DNA of 33,126 nt from Promethearchaeota archaeon (lineage in GTDB: Archaea > Asgardarchaeota > Lokiarchaeia > Sigynarchaeales > SOKP01), in the NCBI GenBank assembly GCA_030605085.1, contig JAUWBH010000049.1:1-33126 (forward strand), given 5' to 3'. Below the pieces are notes generated by a model. It was not told where the DNA came from and did no database searches. It worked only from the letters and a program-made list of their open reading frames with translations. Position numbers and translations under genes: made by a program. This document shows positions 1 to 8,228 of the stretch, piece after piece (the first letter of the stretch is position 1; each line of letters starts with the position of its first letter).

Positions 1-1250
1 TCTGGATCCCATCTTGGATAGTCTCCAATATGTTCAATTTCCCAATTCTTATCTGCTAATTTGAATAAAGCTTCAATTTTTTCGTAAATATCTTTCTTTG
101 AAACTTCGTGAAAGCTTCTCTGACTTGTGATGATGTTGATAAAATCGTCGTTTGTTTTTATCGAAGCCAAATTACTCGATGTATATACTAAATTTGAAAT
201 TTCTGGATGCATTGAGACGGGCCCATTAGGAATCGCATATAACAAGTGAAGCAGTTTATTCTTAACCTTTTCTGGTAATATTCTTGTATCTGCAAAATTC
301 TTGATTTCTTCTAATAAGATTTTTACATTTGGTTCAATTTCAGAAATTTTTAACATTATTTCTGATATAATTTCGTTTATAAAATTCTTTATTTCAACAA
401 GTTGGTCTTTATTTACGTAAAAAATCGATTGTGCTTCCCTTGGTATGGCATTGGATCTATTGCCACCTATAATTGAATTTATTTCAATTGAAAATTTATT
501 GTTTACAGTCCATAAAATTTTAGAAAGAACTTTTATCGCATTTGCTCGATCTTTATGAATGTCAACGCCTGAATGTCCCCCCATTAAGCCCTTTATAGAT
601 AATTTAACGGGTATACCTTTATTTTTGGATTCATTAACATTGTCATACTTAATCTTAATATTTGCTCTCGTAACTATTCCACCAGCACATCCTATTGTTA
701 TAGCATTATCTTCTTCTGAATCTAAATTTACAAGATATTCGCCGTCAATTAAATCTTTTCCAATTTTAAATACACCACTCAGACCCTGTTCTTCGTTAAC
801 AGTGAACAATAATTCTAGAGCACCAAACTTTAACTCTCCTAAATGACTTTTTTTCATAAGAGTTAATAGATAACATATCCCAACCCCATTGTCTGCTCCA
901 AGCGTAGTTCCTTTTGCAGTTAACCATTTGTTCTTATTATATTCAATAATTCTTAATTCCAAAGGATCTTTTGAAAAGTCGTGCTTTACTTCTTGATTTT
1001 TTTCGCAAACCATATCTAAATGACATTGTAAAATAATAGCAGGTTTATTTGTTTTTGTTACTGCTGGAATTTTTACGAAAAGATTCCCTATCTTATCAAC
1101 AACCGTTTTAAATCCAAGTTGCTCAGCTTCCTTCATAATATAATTTCTGATTAATTCTTCCTTCCCAGAGCAACGGGGAATTTTGGTAATTTTCTCAAAG
1201 TATTCCCAAAATTCTGATGGATTCCCTAAATTTTTTAACGTTTGAACCAT
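1..1250 (-). CDS. pepD: aminoacyl-histidine dipeptidase PepD (M20 family), C-terminus cut by window edge
   Basis: Reading leftward from ATG at 1250 gives about 416 residues with no stop before the window edge; the last part of the usual ~480-residue protein lies outside. The start reads NPSEFWEYFEKI...IPRCSG, typical of PepD. Visible M20 metal-site motifs are QCHLDMV, TLGADNGVG, NEEQGLSG and LDSEEDN, followed by GCAGG and the lid domain with MGGHSG and GGNRSNAI. The family is a cytosolic zinc exopeptidase that hydrolyses Xaa-His and other dipeptides. A truncated, divergently oriented second copy lies at 3205-3777. The match to the family is strong along the whole visible length. Confidence 0.93.
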   Translation of the reverse strand, partial: MVQTLKNLGNPSEFWEYFEKITKIPRCSGKEELIRNYIMKEAEQLGFKTVVDKIGNLFVKIPAVTKTNKPAIILQCHLDMVCEKNQEVKHDFSKDPLELRIIEYNKNKWLTAKGTTLGADNGVGICYLLTLMKKSHLGELKFGALELLFTVNEEQGLSGVFKIGKDLIDGEYLVNLDSEEDNAITIGCAGGIVTRANIKIKYDNVNESKNKGIPVKLSIKGLMGGHSGVDIHKDRANAIKVLSKILWTVNNKFSIEINSIIGGNRSNAIPREAQSIFYVNKDQLVEIKNFINEIISEIMLKISEIEPNVKILLEEIKNFADTRILPEKVKNKLLHLLYAIPNGPVSMHPEISNLVYTSSNLASIKTNDDFINIITSQRSFHEVSKKDIYEKIEALFKLADKNWEIEHIGDYPRWDP

Positions 1251-1590
1251 ATTTAACCATTCCAATTAAAATATAAATATGAATTATTTCTATTATTTAT
1301 AAGATAGCATTAAATTCCTTATATAGTTTTAAACGAGAAAGAAACAAATGAGTTGGAAAGATCTTTATGCATTGAGATAGGCCCGTTTAATGTTAGTTTC
1401 CCCAATTCTGATAAAGGAAAAAAAAATCTCAAGAGAGATCATATAGTTTTTAATATATAATCAAGATATTTCCCGAAAAAAAATAACTTGTATTATTATG
1501 TAGTTATTTATCTACAAACTAAAAATTTTTTACAGTGTAAAACATATATATATTAATAGTCTTATTCTTCTTGCATTTAATATTAATATT
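1251..1590. other. intergenic stretch with chimeric gene-start remnant
   Basis: No intact gene. At 1348-1380 an ATG is followed by codons for MSWKDLYALR and a stop. Its first seven residues equal the start of the GATase-like protein at 6533, and TGGAAAGATCTTTA is shared exactly. Directly after it, the bases from about 1367 resemble pepD bases near 208 (TGCATTGAGA then GGCCC). This looks like a junction of two duplicated fragments. The rest is AT-rich and holds the promoter of the next gene. Confidence 0.4.
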
Positions 1591-1597
1591 GGAGTGA
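1544..1597 (+). promoter_or_regulatory. TATA box and Shine-Dalgarno site of the Panacea/RelE-like pair
   Basis: ATATATATA at 1544-1552 lies about 53 bases before the ATG, which allows transcription to start near 1578. GGAGTGATG at 1591-1599 is a good archaeal ribosome binding site, 7 bases before ATG 1605, and fixes that start. Only the first gene of the pair has such signals. Confidence 0.55.
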
Positions 1598-1604
1598 TGA
1601 AAAG

Positions 1605-2246
1605 ATGGAAATGAGAATAAATTATGAAGACTTAATTTTAAATTTATATCTAATTAGCCGAATAAAACGAAGGGGTAATCTATTCATAGCTAAAATGCTT
1701 TACTTATACGAGGAAGAATTATTTAAGAAAAATATGATTGGTGCAAGATATAAAATGTATAAAGATCATTATGGACCATATAATAAAACAATCAAAGATA
1801 ACATGGAAGCACTTTCAAAAAATGATTTTTTAAAAATGGTACCTATTTATTTGTCAAAATATGATGGAATTTTTAATTTGTATAAAAAGAATAAAAATAC
1901 CTTACAATTTTTAAAAGATATTGAAGAATTAATACAAAAATATTCTATATTCTTTAATCTTTTTGATAAGATCATTGATGAATTTGGAAATTATTCTGCT
2001 AAGCAATTAAAAGACTATGTATATTCATTAGAAAATACAGGAATTCAAAGTAAAAAAATCAAAGAATATAATTTATATGATTTAGTTTTGGATCCATTAA
2101 TGATCAAAAATCCTCGTGTCTTTGAATTAGAAGAAGATTGGTACGATACTGTAGAAGTGTTATTAAATCCAAATATTCTTTCAGGGTTAAAGAAAGGAAT
2201 AAACGACGCTCAAAAAGGATTGTTCACTACTTTAAAAATAACTTAA
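1605..2246 (+). CDS. Panacea (SocA/DUF4065)-like antitoxin candidate
   Basis: 213 residues. Residues ~28-78 carry the pattern of the Panacea domain: AKMLYLYEEELFKK, then GARYKMYKDHYGPYN and ALSKNDFL, equivalent to the family pattern of KLLYLad...l.G..y....YGP.......AL...G. The C-terminal half is helical and charged and not recognised. Panacea proteins are known as antitoxins paired with many unrelated toxins, or as proteolytic adaptors (SocA). The gene has its own promoter and ribosome site, and a RelE/ParE-like gene follows after 14 bases, as expected for antitoxin first, toxin second. The domain call is by motif only; antitoxin function is inferred from family and context. Confidence 0.68.
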   Translation: MEMRINYEDLILNLYLISRIKRRGNLFIAKMLYLYEEELFKKNMIGARYKMYKDHYGPYNKTIKDNMEALSKNDFLKMVPIYLSKYDGIFNLYKKNKNTLQFLKDIEELIQKYSIFFNLFDKIIDEFGNYSAKQLKDYVYSLENTGIQSKKIKEYNLYDLVLDPLMIKNPRVFELEEDWYDTVEVLLNPNILSGLKKGINDAQKGLFTTLKIT

Positions 2247-2260
2247 TCTAATTTATTATA

Positions 2261-2656
2261 ATGAAACCTCCAATTCCCGTTGTTTATACAAAGAATTTTA
2301 TTGACCGTCTAAATATGTTCTCGCAAATGGAACGCAAAGCAATTAAATATAATTTAGAGCATCAAAATGAAGACGATATCGCAAGAGTCCCTTATTATAA
2401 AGGATCAAAAGAAGTAGGAGAAGTAATCTTAAAATATTTCAAGAAATTTAAGATTGGTAGGAAAGATTATCGAATAATGATAGAATATTGTGCAGATTGT
2501 TATCCTGAAAAAGAAATGAGAGAATATCATAAATGCTCTATTTGTGATGGAAATGATTTAAATCGCATAATAGTGTTTCATATTTATTTAAGACCAAAAG
2601 CTTATAGACACTATAAATTTACTCTCCCTGAGTTTGATTTTAATTCAGAAACTTAA
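2261..2656 (+). CDS. RelE/ParE-like toxin candidate with inserted zinc knuckle
   Basis: 131 residues. The order of elements fits the RelE/ParE fold: an N-terminal strand (PVVYTKNFIDRL), a helical hairpin with RKAIKYNLEH, then the strand DYRIMIEY (69-76), the strand RIIVFHIY (102-109) and a basic C-terminus, RPKAYRHYKF. Between the two core strands, where the family has a short turn, sit four cysteines in two CxxC pairs (Cys77, Cys80, Cys92, Cys95), likely a zinc site. No ribosome site is obvious; the start is 14 bases after the upstream stop, suggesting coupled translation. If active it would be a ribosome-dependent or free mRNA endonuclease, or a gyrase poison like ParE; the sequence does not decide. 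Candidate catalytic residues are Arg71, Arg111 and Arg116. Confidence 0.62.
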   Translation: MKPPIPVVYTKNFIDRLNMFSQMERKAIKYNLEHQNEDDIARVPYYKGSKEVGEVILKYFKKFKIGRKDYRIMIEYCADCYPEKEMREYHKCSICDGNDLNRIIVFHIYLRPKAYRHYKFTLPEFDFNSET

Positions 2657-3204
2657 TGTTTACTCTATTTATAGGAAATGTATACATTGTATAAATTTTG
2701 CAAAGTAACGCGTCGTACAGCGAATAGGCAATATGTTCGATCCTATGGTAGCACATGATCCAACCTTGAAAATGATCAAGATTTTTAAATAACAAGGACT
2801 AAAATATCGTAAAAAAACTTTTTCTTTTTATTGCAAGGAATAGATTAACGGTTAATTAAAATAACAAAAAAAAGGAATATTAAAAAAAAATATAGATTAA
2901 AATTTATCTACTTTTCCTATAATAGTAGTTGACGCGCTAAAAGAAATTACGAGCATTACTGGAGCCAAAAAAGTTTTAAAGAAGAGATCGCCAAGCTATA
3001 CGCTTCAAGATTTCCATCAGTGGTTCGCTATTTAAAACTCGAAGGATATCTCATATATCTAAGTGAAGACGAATTATCGGCAATTGACAAATAACTAAAT
3101 CTTTCTACGAACTCATTTATTAACTACTCTGATTAAAAATATAAGGAATTTAGTGTTATTTTATAAATAATATTAATATTTATATTTTCATAGAGTCGAT
3201 ATAT
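2657..3204. other. intergenic stretch with gene remnants
   Basis: No intact gene. An ATG at 2679 opens a 26-codon reading frame (MYTLYKFCKVTRRTANR...) ending at a TGA near 2757; its composition is less AT-rich than its surroundings. A second coding-like remnant is listed at 2928-3094. The rest is A/T-rich. The TATA-like ATATATTT before 3205 belongs to the pepD copy. Confidence 0.4.
2928..3094 (+). pseudogene. frameshifted remnant of an unrecognised helical protein
   Basis: From 2928 one frame reads VDALKEITSITGAKKVLKK. From 2981 another frame reads EEIAKLYASRFPSVVRYLK, followed by LEGYLIYLSEDELSAIDK and stop at 3094. Together these look like one helical, possibly helix-turn-helix, segment broken by a frameshift. 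There is no start codon or ribosome site. The family is not recognised. Confidence 0.35.
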
Positions 3205-3777
3205 TTGACAGTCTTATTAAGAGATTTAGGAACGCCATCAGAATTTTGGGAGTATTTCGAACAAATATCCAAAATACCTCGTTGCTCTGGAAACGAGAAA
3301 TTAATAAGAAACTATGTAAAACAAGTGGCTGAAAATTTTGGGTTTGAAACTAAAATTGATAAGGCTAGGAATCTTATTGTAATAATTCCCCCGAAAATAA
3401 AAAAAATGGATTATACTAAAGTAGTTTTACAATGCCATTTGGATATGGTCTGCGAAAAAAACGAGGGAATAACCCACGATTTTTCAAAAGATCCACTAAA
3501 ATTAAAAATAGTTGAAATTGATAAAGAAAAATGGCTTACAGCTGAAAGAACTACTTTAGGAGCAGATAATGGCGTAGGAATTGCTTACTTATTGACACTT
3601 ATAAAAAAAATTTATCTCGGAGAGTTCGATTTTGGCTCGCTAATGTTAGACTTACTTTTTACAGTTAATGAAGAGAGAGGCCTCACAGGCGCTCTTCTGA
3701 TTGATAAAAATTTAATTAATGGAAATTACCTTATTAATCTTGATTCTGAAGAAGATAACAAGTTTAAAATCACCTAA
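3205..3777 (+). pseudogene. N-terminal fragment of a second PepD dipeptidase
   Basis: 190 codons from a TTG, aligned end to end with the N-terminal 190 residues of the PepD at 1-1250. Shared motifs are GTPSEFWEYFEQISKIPRCSG, HLDMVCEKN, TTLGADNGVGIAYLLTL, FTVNEERGLTG and LDSEEDN. The reading frame stops at 3775, just where the intact protein continues with GCAGG, so the lid domain and the last metal ligand are missing. The copy points away from the first, giving a divergent pair around the Panacea/RelE genes. The N-terminal half alone should not be an active peptidase. Divergence between the two copies is clear, so the duplication is not recent. Confidence 0.8.
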
Positions 3778-4048
3778 AGAATTTATTGAACTAATTACTA
3801 TTTTAAACTTTTTTCTAGGGTTGGGTTTTATTATTTATGGTATTTACCAAACTTGGCTAGTTATCTACCATACTCCTTTATTTAAAAACGGAGCTGAAGT
3901 TATCGTTATAATACGGTTAGTTATTCTCCTTATAAGCTCAATACTTTTTATCGTAGCAGGCGTAATTGAAATCTTGAGTTGTATATTATTATTAAAGAAG
4001 CCAAAAATAATAAATTTCAGGGGTACTAGATTCTTTTACAGGTTCTGA
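3761..4048 (+). CDS. small two-helix membrane protein fragment
   Basis: The frame overlaps the end of the truncated pepD copy and has no convincing start of its own; an upstream ATG at 3719 would begin inside pepD out of frame. It encodes two hydrophobic stretches, LITILNFFLGLGFIIYGIY and VIIRLVILLISSILFIVAGV (with a continuing hydrophobic run), separated by a short polar loop. It then ends in a basic tail. It is probably the remaining part of a membrane protein whose 5' end was lost when the pepD fragment was joined to it. The family is not recognised. Confidence 0.4.
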   Translation, partial: SLKSPKEFIELITILNFFLGLGFIIYGIYQTWLVIYHTPLFKNGAEVIVIIRLVILLISSILFIVAGVIEILSCILLLKKPKIINFRGTRFFYRF

Positions 4049-4225
4049 TTCTTCCCGTGTGAATTTGTACAGCTCATCATTAAAAGCAAATATAATTTTG
4101 TTGCCGTCTTTTAATTTAAGTATTTGAATTAATTTGATTTCTACGCTATCTTTTAAAATTGAGCAAAAATCCTTTAAATCTTCATCAATTTTATCAACAA
4201 AGATATAATAGATACTATTAAAAAT
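3992..4225 (-). pseudogene. open frame remnant on the reverse strand, unknown protein
   Basis: The reverse strand is open for about 77 codons without an ATG start. It has a coding-like composition: YYIFVDKIDEDLKDFCSILK, then IKLIQILKLKDGNKIIFAF and an acidic end, EESEPVKESSTPE. It overlaps the 3' end of the forward membrane fragment. The mix of a hydrophobic core and charged turns suggests a real domain that has lost its start. No family is recognised. Confidence 0.3.
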
Positions 4226-4656
4226 TTAGTGGGTACCCCCACTCGGGAAAAAACTCAGAAAATATATTTTATTATCCGAGACTTTGATTTGGATACGGAA
4301 AATTATAGGAAATGGATTGGGAGAAGAGTATCAACTTTAAAGTATCTAAAGATTACATTTCATTAAAAACCAGAAAACCAATTGCCCCCATAGTGATATA
4401 AACATCAAATTGTATTATATCAACAACACTATAAGAAGAGGTATTAAAAAAAAGAATAATTCAGAACAGAATGAAAGAAAAGGATTTTATGAAAAACATA
4501 TCAATTATTATTTAAATTTTGACAAAAACAATTATATTACATCATTATCGTTGTTGAAGAGATTTCCAAACGAGACTTTCTTCAAAAAAAAGAATATTAA
4601 TAAGCACAAGAAGATACATTATTTTAGATTTATTTCAAAATTCTTATTGCCATTAA
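4226..4656. other. degenerate AT-rich stretch before the GIY-YIG gene
   Basis: A forward open frame of 86 codons starts at a TTG (4410) but is dominated by Lys, Asn and Tyr codons and shows no motif. In the frame of the downstream nuclease, short coding-like pieces (STRRYIILDLFQNSYCH) are broken by stops, including TAA at 4654. This looks like the eroded 5' part of the next gene rather than a separate gene. Confidence 0.35.
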
Positions 4657-4932
4657 AGAGGTTACTATAGAGTATTTACTATAGAGGGAGCTGTTTTATC
4701 ATACAAAAAAATAGCGGAGAAATGCATTACTTTTAAAGATTTTGAAATAGAAGAAAAAATTGCCTTAGATAATTTTTAAGAGTATTATAAATCAAATTAT
4801 GATAATTTTTATTCAAAAAATTTTAAGTCTATAATAGATATATCAGAAGGAAGGTTAGAATCACTTGCAGATTATATAAATAGAAGAAACACAATTGTTA
4901 ATAGAGACACAATTCCTTACATTGTTTATGGC
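4657..4932 (+). pseudogene. interrupted N-terminal part of the GIY-YIG protein
   Basis: In frame with the gene at 4933. This piece reads GAVLSYKKIAEKCITFKDF, then EIEEKIALDNF, a TAA stop at 4777-4779, then EYYKSNYDNFY and on through INRRNTIVNRDTIPYIVYGLF into the nuclease domain. The part before the stop looks like a helix-turn-helix. Because the GIY half of the nuclease motif (VYG) lies before any usable start codon, the stop and the missing ATG suggest a damaged gene. Confidence 0.45.
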
Positions 4933-6351
4933 TTGTTCAATAAAAGAAAAGGTTTTGTTCGAGTAGGTTATTCTGGAAACGATCCAGTTGTAAGATTAAC
5001 ATATTACATCAAAAGATCATTAGCACTAAATACACCTCTTAACAAATTAACTAATTGTCATTTGGATATAAGGGCATTAGGTGACAAAGTTAAAATCCCC
5101 GAAGTTTTTGAGTTTCAAGTTTGGTATGTTGTAGAAGACGAGGCTTATGCCATAACTCTTGAGAGGTTTTTAACTATTTATTATAACAGAGCTAATAACA
5201 GCGTTGGTTACGATTTGAGTATTAATAATTATTATAATCCAATAGTAGGCGACTTAGTTCCCACTATGGAAGGTGAATTACATGGCACTTTAAATCCCGT
5301 TTGGTTAGATATACCTTCTTCGAAACTTGCTGACGCTGTAAAAAAAGATCCTACTATGGATTCTATTGAAATAAGATTCAATGCCTCTAGTGGTACTATT
5401 AGAGGTAGATTTATAACATATGGTTTTGCTATAAAAGGAATAAAAGGTTTAACGGGTGCCAGAGCATATTTCTTAAAACCCTTGATTGAAGAGGCTGTAA
5501 AAAAAGATTTGACTATTCACCAATGTATACAAATGTGTCTTGATAAAGGTGTTACATTTTTTAAAGATTTTAGTTATAAGGAAGATATGTTCAATGAATT
5601 TTGTGAATATATTTGGCACGATGAATTTGAAAGTTATGGTCTTTATAATGATATCATTAAGAGTGTTACCTATCCAAGAGTTAGAAAATTAATTATAACA
5701 AAAGAAACATTAAAAATAATGAAGAATCCCCTCATTAATTCGCTCAAAAAAGCCATAAGAGCGCTAGCCAAAAGGGGTGTTAAAATACGGAGAGTAACCG
5801 AGCTTAGCGATATTTTAAAATGGACAATTGGTGAGAGATACTCTCAGAGACAAGAAAAAGTCTTAAAACCAATGTTTGTGAAGTATTTAAAACAAATATC
5901 CCCCGTATTATCTTTGAAGGATATATTGATAAAATTTAATATTCCCCCGACTTCCGATAATTTAGAAGTAATACGTCATAAAATCTCTTCATTATTTCAG
6001 AAAGGTGTTAGGGCACTAAGAAAGGATCTCTGGCAAAATGAGCCAATTTTTAAGTTATTTGGGTCTAAAGCTGATAAATTAATTAATTACATTACGAAAT
6101 CCATGCACATATTACGAGGTTTATTTGAACTCCTTAGAATTAATTCATCTTTTACAAGTCCTTCATTATCAAATGTCTTAGGTTTACACATTAAAGCAAT
6201 TCATTATCAAATTGATACAAATTTAATACCCCTTGGATTGGTTGAATTCAAAGGGTGGCGTACTGCAAAAGGGCGAGGTAACGAATACAAATATAAAGAG
6301 TATGAATTCACAGATTTAGGTAAGAGATTATTAGAAAAACTTTTTTTTTGA
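4933..6351 (+). CDS. GIY-YIG family nuclease-like protein with C-terminal winged helix, probably damaged
   Basis: 472 codons from a TTG. GIY-YIG elements are IVYGLF just upstream of this TTG, RVGYSGNDPVVRLTYY (YIG-like strand and catalytic Arg), and an acidic helix, EDEAYAITLERFLTIYYNR, that would supply the metal-binding Glu. The middle is long and helical. The end (FELLRINSSFTSPSLSNVLG..., later FTDLGKRLLEKLF) looks like a winged helix-turn-helix, so a DNA-binding endonuclease is plausible. The open frame continues upstream to 4780 without ATG or GTG, and a stop sits at 4777; the TTG start would delete the GIY motif. Either an unusual start lies between 4780 and 4920 or the gene is a pseudogene. 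Confidence 0.55.
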   Translation: MFNKRKGFVRVGYSGNDPVVRLTYYIKRSLALNTPLNKLTNCHLDIRALGDKVKIPEVFEFQVWYVVEDEAYAITLERFLTIYYNRANNSVGYDLSINNYYNPIVGDLVPTMEGELHGTLNPVWLDIPSSKLADAVKKDPTMDSIEIRFNASSGTIRGRFITYGFAIKGIKGLTGARAYFLKPLIEEAVKKDLTIHQCIQMCLDKGVTFFKDFSYKEDMFNEFCEYIWHDEFESYGLYNDIIKSVTYPRVRKLIITKETLKIMKNPLINSLKKAIRALAKRGVKIRRVTELSDILKWTIGERYSQRQEKVLKPMFVKYLKQISPVLSLKDILIKFNIPPTSDNLEVIRHKISSLFQKGVRALRKDLWQNEPIFKLFGSKADKLINYITKSMHILRGLFELLRINSSFTSPSLSNVLGLHIKAIHYQIDTNLIPLGLVEFKGWRTAKGRGNEYKYKEYEFTDLGKRLLEKLFF

Positions 6352-6532
6352 ATTAATCTTTCTTACCAAATCCTCCCTTATTTTAAAAATTCCCGAAATT
6401 TCAGAGGGTTATATAAATTTTTTAACTAAAAGACTGTTTCCTATCAAAATATAAATACAATCAGTTTTTTATTTATTAATAGATAACAGTTGTTTCTTTA
6501 CAATAATATTATATAATGGATTGATATAAGAA

Positions 6533-7690
6533 TTGTCGTGGAAAGATCTTTACTCAGAAGTTAAAAAGCGTAAAATGGAAGCATTAAACAAGAAAAATGT
6601 CGTGAAATTTGTTGAAGAACATGGTAGGATCTTAGCTGTTGAGGGTCAATTCGAAAAGGTTGAAAAAATAATTAAACACATGTATGTTTCAGAATATAAG
6701 ATAATCGAATACCAAAAAGAAAAGAAAGATAAAAATATTATTGAGCTTTTACAATTAGATTTAAACAGATACGATGTTATTTTAATTGGTTGTCCCGGGA
6801 GAAGAATCCCAAACACGGCGTACTCTAAAATATTAGATTATGTGTCTAACGGAGGCTGGCTCCTTACTACAGATTGGGCTCTCTCGTTTATTATAGAGAA
6901 TATTTTTCCCGGATATATAAGATGGAATAGGAATAAAACTCGTGGGCATAAGGAAATTGTTACTTGCCAGATTTTAGAACCGAACCACCCCTTTTTAGAT
7001 GGCGTGTTAAGTGAAATTCAGCAAAATAAGTGGTCAAATCAATCGATGAAAGCTACAAAAAAATCTGAATTTCGTTGGTGGTTGGAAATAGAGTCTTATC
7101 CTATTAAAATATTAAACTATGACGCCGTTAAAGTGTTAATAGAATCTCAAGAAATTAAGAACAGATATGGTGAAGCCCCTGTATTATTATCCTTTGATTA
7201 TGGAAATAGGGGGGGCCGAATAATTCACATGATTTCTCATACTCACCTTCAAAAGGGGGGAACTAAAGGAAAATATGTCTCCGCATTGATCTTAACCAAT
7301 ATTGTAGACGAAAAAGTATCCCAAAAAATGGGTATCTCCAGACCTTCCCAGGGATATGTTTCCGATTGGGAAGCACCATATGCTCAACAGCAATCTTCTC
7401 AACCACCGTTGGAAGATCAATGGGTTGCCCTCCCCGAACAGAATAATTATGTAACTCCAACCACTGCAGGGCGCGATTTCGGACAAACTAGAATATCTCA
7501 AATTGTAGAAGCTAACGATAATAATTTTTCATTTGCTAGTAAGTGCGCCTATTGTGGGAATGGATTCGCTGATTTTATGGGTAAAATTTATGTATGTAAG
7601 GAATGCAAAGCTCCTTACCACGAAAATTGCCTTAATTTTCAAATTAACGAGGGAGTTTGTAAGAACTGTGATAGAATTTTATTATGGTAG
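6533..7690 (+). CDS. GATase/Rossmann-like domain protein with C-terminal C4HC3 RING/PHD-like finger
   Basis: 385 residues from TTG 6533. That start is supported by the ATG-initiated MSWKDLY fragment at 1348. Residues ~30-260 look like a class I glutamine-amidotransferase-like or ThuA-like fold: GRILAVEG strand, YDVILIGCPGR (possible nucleophile Cys87), a helix, then GGWLLTTDWAL, and later GGRIIHMISHTH. A low-complexity Gln/Pro/Ser linker spans ~280-320. The C-terminus carries Cys338, Cys341, Cys355, Cys358, His363, Cys366, Cys376 and Cys379, a C4HC3 order with CKECKAPYHENC at its centre, as in prokaryotic RING-like and PHD fingers. The catalytic role is unknown. The finger could bind another protein or a ubiquitin-like partner, but nothing here proves that. 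Confidence 0.65.
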   Translation: MSWKDLYSEVKKRKMEALNKKNVVKFVEEHGRILAVEGQFEKVEKIIKHMYVSEYKIIEYQKEKKDKNIIELLQLDLNRYDVILIGCPGRRIPNTAYSKILDYVSNGGWLLTTDWALSFIIENIFPGYIRWNRNKTRGHKEIVTCQILEPNHPFLDGVLSEIQQNKWSNQSMKATKKSEFRWWLEIESYPIKILNYDAVKVLIESQEIKNRYGEAPVLLSFDYGNRGGRIIHMISHTHLQKGGTKGKYVSALILTNIVDEKVSQKMGISRPSQGYVSDWEAPYAQQQSSQPPLEDQWVALPEQNNYVTPTTAGRDFGQTRISQIVEANDNNFSFASKCAYCGNGFADFMGKIYVCKECKAPYHENCLNFQINEGVCKNCDRILLW

Positions 7691-7757
7691 TCTGATATTT
7701 TAAGATAAAATTTAATAATATTCTCGCTCCCAATCTTTTTTCGGATTCTTGTTATGA
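7691..7757. other. short spacer after the zinc-finger gene
   Basis: AT-rich spacer ending in a TGA at 7755-7757, which closes the frame upstream of the M20 peptidase tail. No promoter or start codon for the tail was found. Confidence 0.4.
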
Positions 7758-8081
7758 TTAAAAAATTTTAGAGGTAAAGCCAATAGTAAAACATTAGATG
7801 TAAGAATCACCTATATTCACAATTATCCTCCTTTTAAAAATGATCAGAACTCACCAGCTAATATGAGACTTAAGAAAGTCATGGAATTGGTTCAGGGCAT
7901 TCCTGATGACAAAATTGCTATTATCGGCGCCTCAGGCTCAACTGACATGGGTTTCTTGACTAAATATGATGTAATTATCCATGGAAATAGCAACCTTGGC
8001 TCTAATTCTCATGGGGTTAATGAAACAATTAAATTGAAAGATGTGAAAACATATGTGAAAGAGCTGATCGTTTTCCTATGA
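7758..8081 (+). pseudogene. C-terminal fragment of an M20 (ArgE/DapE-type) peptidase
   Basis: Open frame of about 107 codons. It begins LDVRITYIHNYPPF (end of the dimerisation domain) and continues with GASGSTDMGFLTKYDVIIHG, then NSHGVNETIKLKDVKTYVKEL to the stop at 8081. This is the normal end of ArgE/DapE/ACY1-type deacylases, including the GxTD and the His-x-x-NE motifs. The whole catalytic N-terminal half is missing, and a TGA precedes the frame. It is a different M20 subfamily from the PepD genes at the left edge. ATG 7863 could start a 72-residue product but is unlikely to be functional. Confidence 0.65.
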
Positions 8082-8228
8082 GCAGATTTTTAATTAAATC
8101 GTTTAGTATTATAAATTAAATTTCATTATTGAAAGGGTTTAAATTCAAAAACTTCATTTAATTTTCTTATGAAATTAATATCAAACTATTTAATTATCAG
8201 AATTAATCTTATAAAGAGGTAGATAATA

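Noticed and set aside
559..846. 95-codon forward open frame in the left edge
   Set aside because: It lies antisense inside pepD, whose motifs are unmistakable on the reverse strand.
2730..2745. GTTCGATCC resembling a tRNA T-loop
   Set aside because: No matching T-stem, anticodon arm or acceptor stem is present around it.
2679..2800. Second selenoprotein reading through the TGA near 2757
   Set aside because: After the TGA only a short non-conserved stretch follows, and no SECIS-like quartet was found downstream.
4777..4779. Recoding of the stop in the GIY-YIG gene
   Set aside because: The codon is TAA, which has no known recoding in archaea; another TAA lies further upstream, so decay is simpler.
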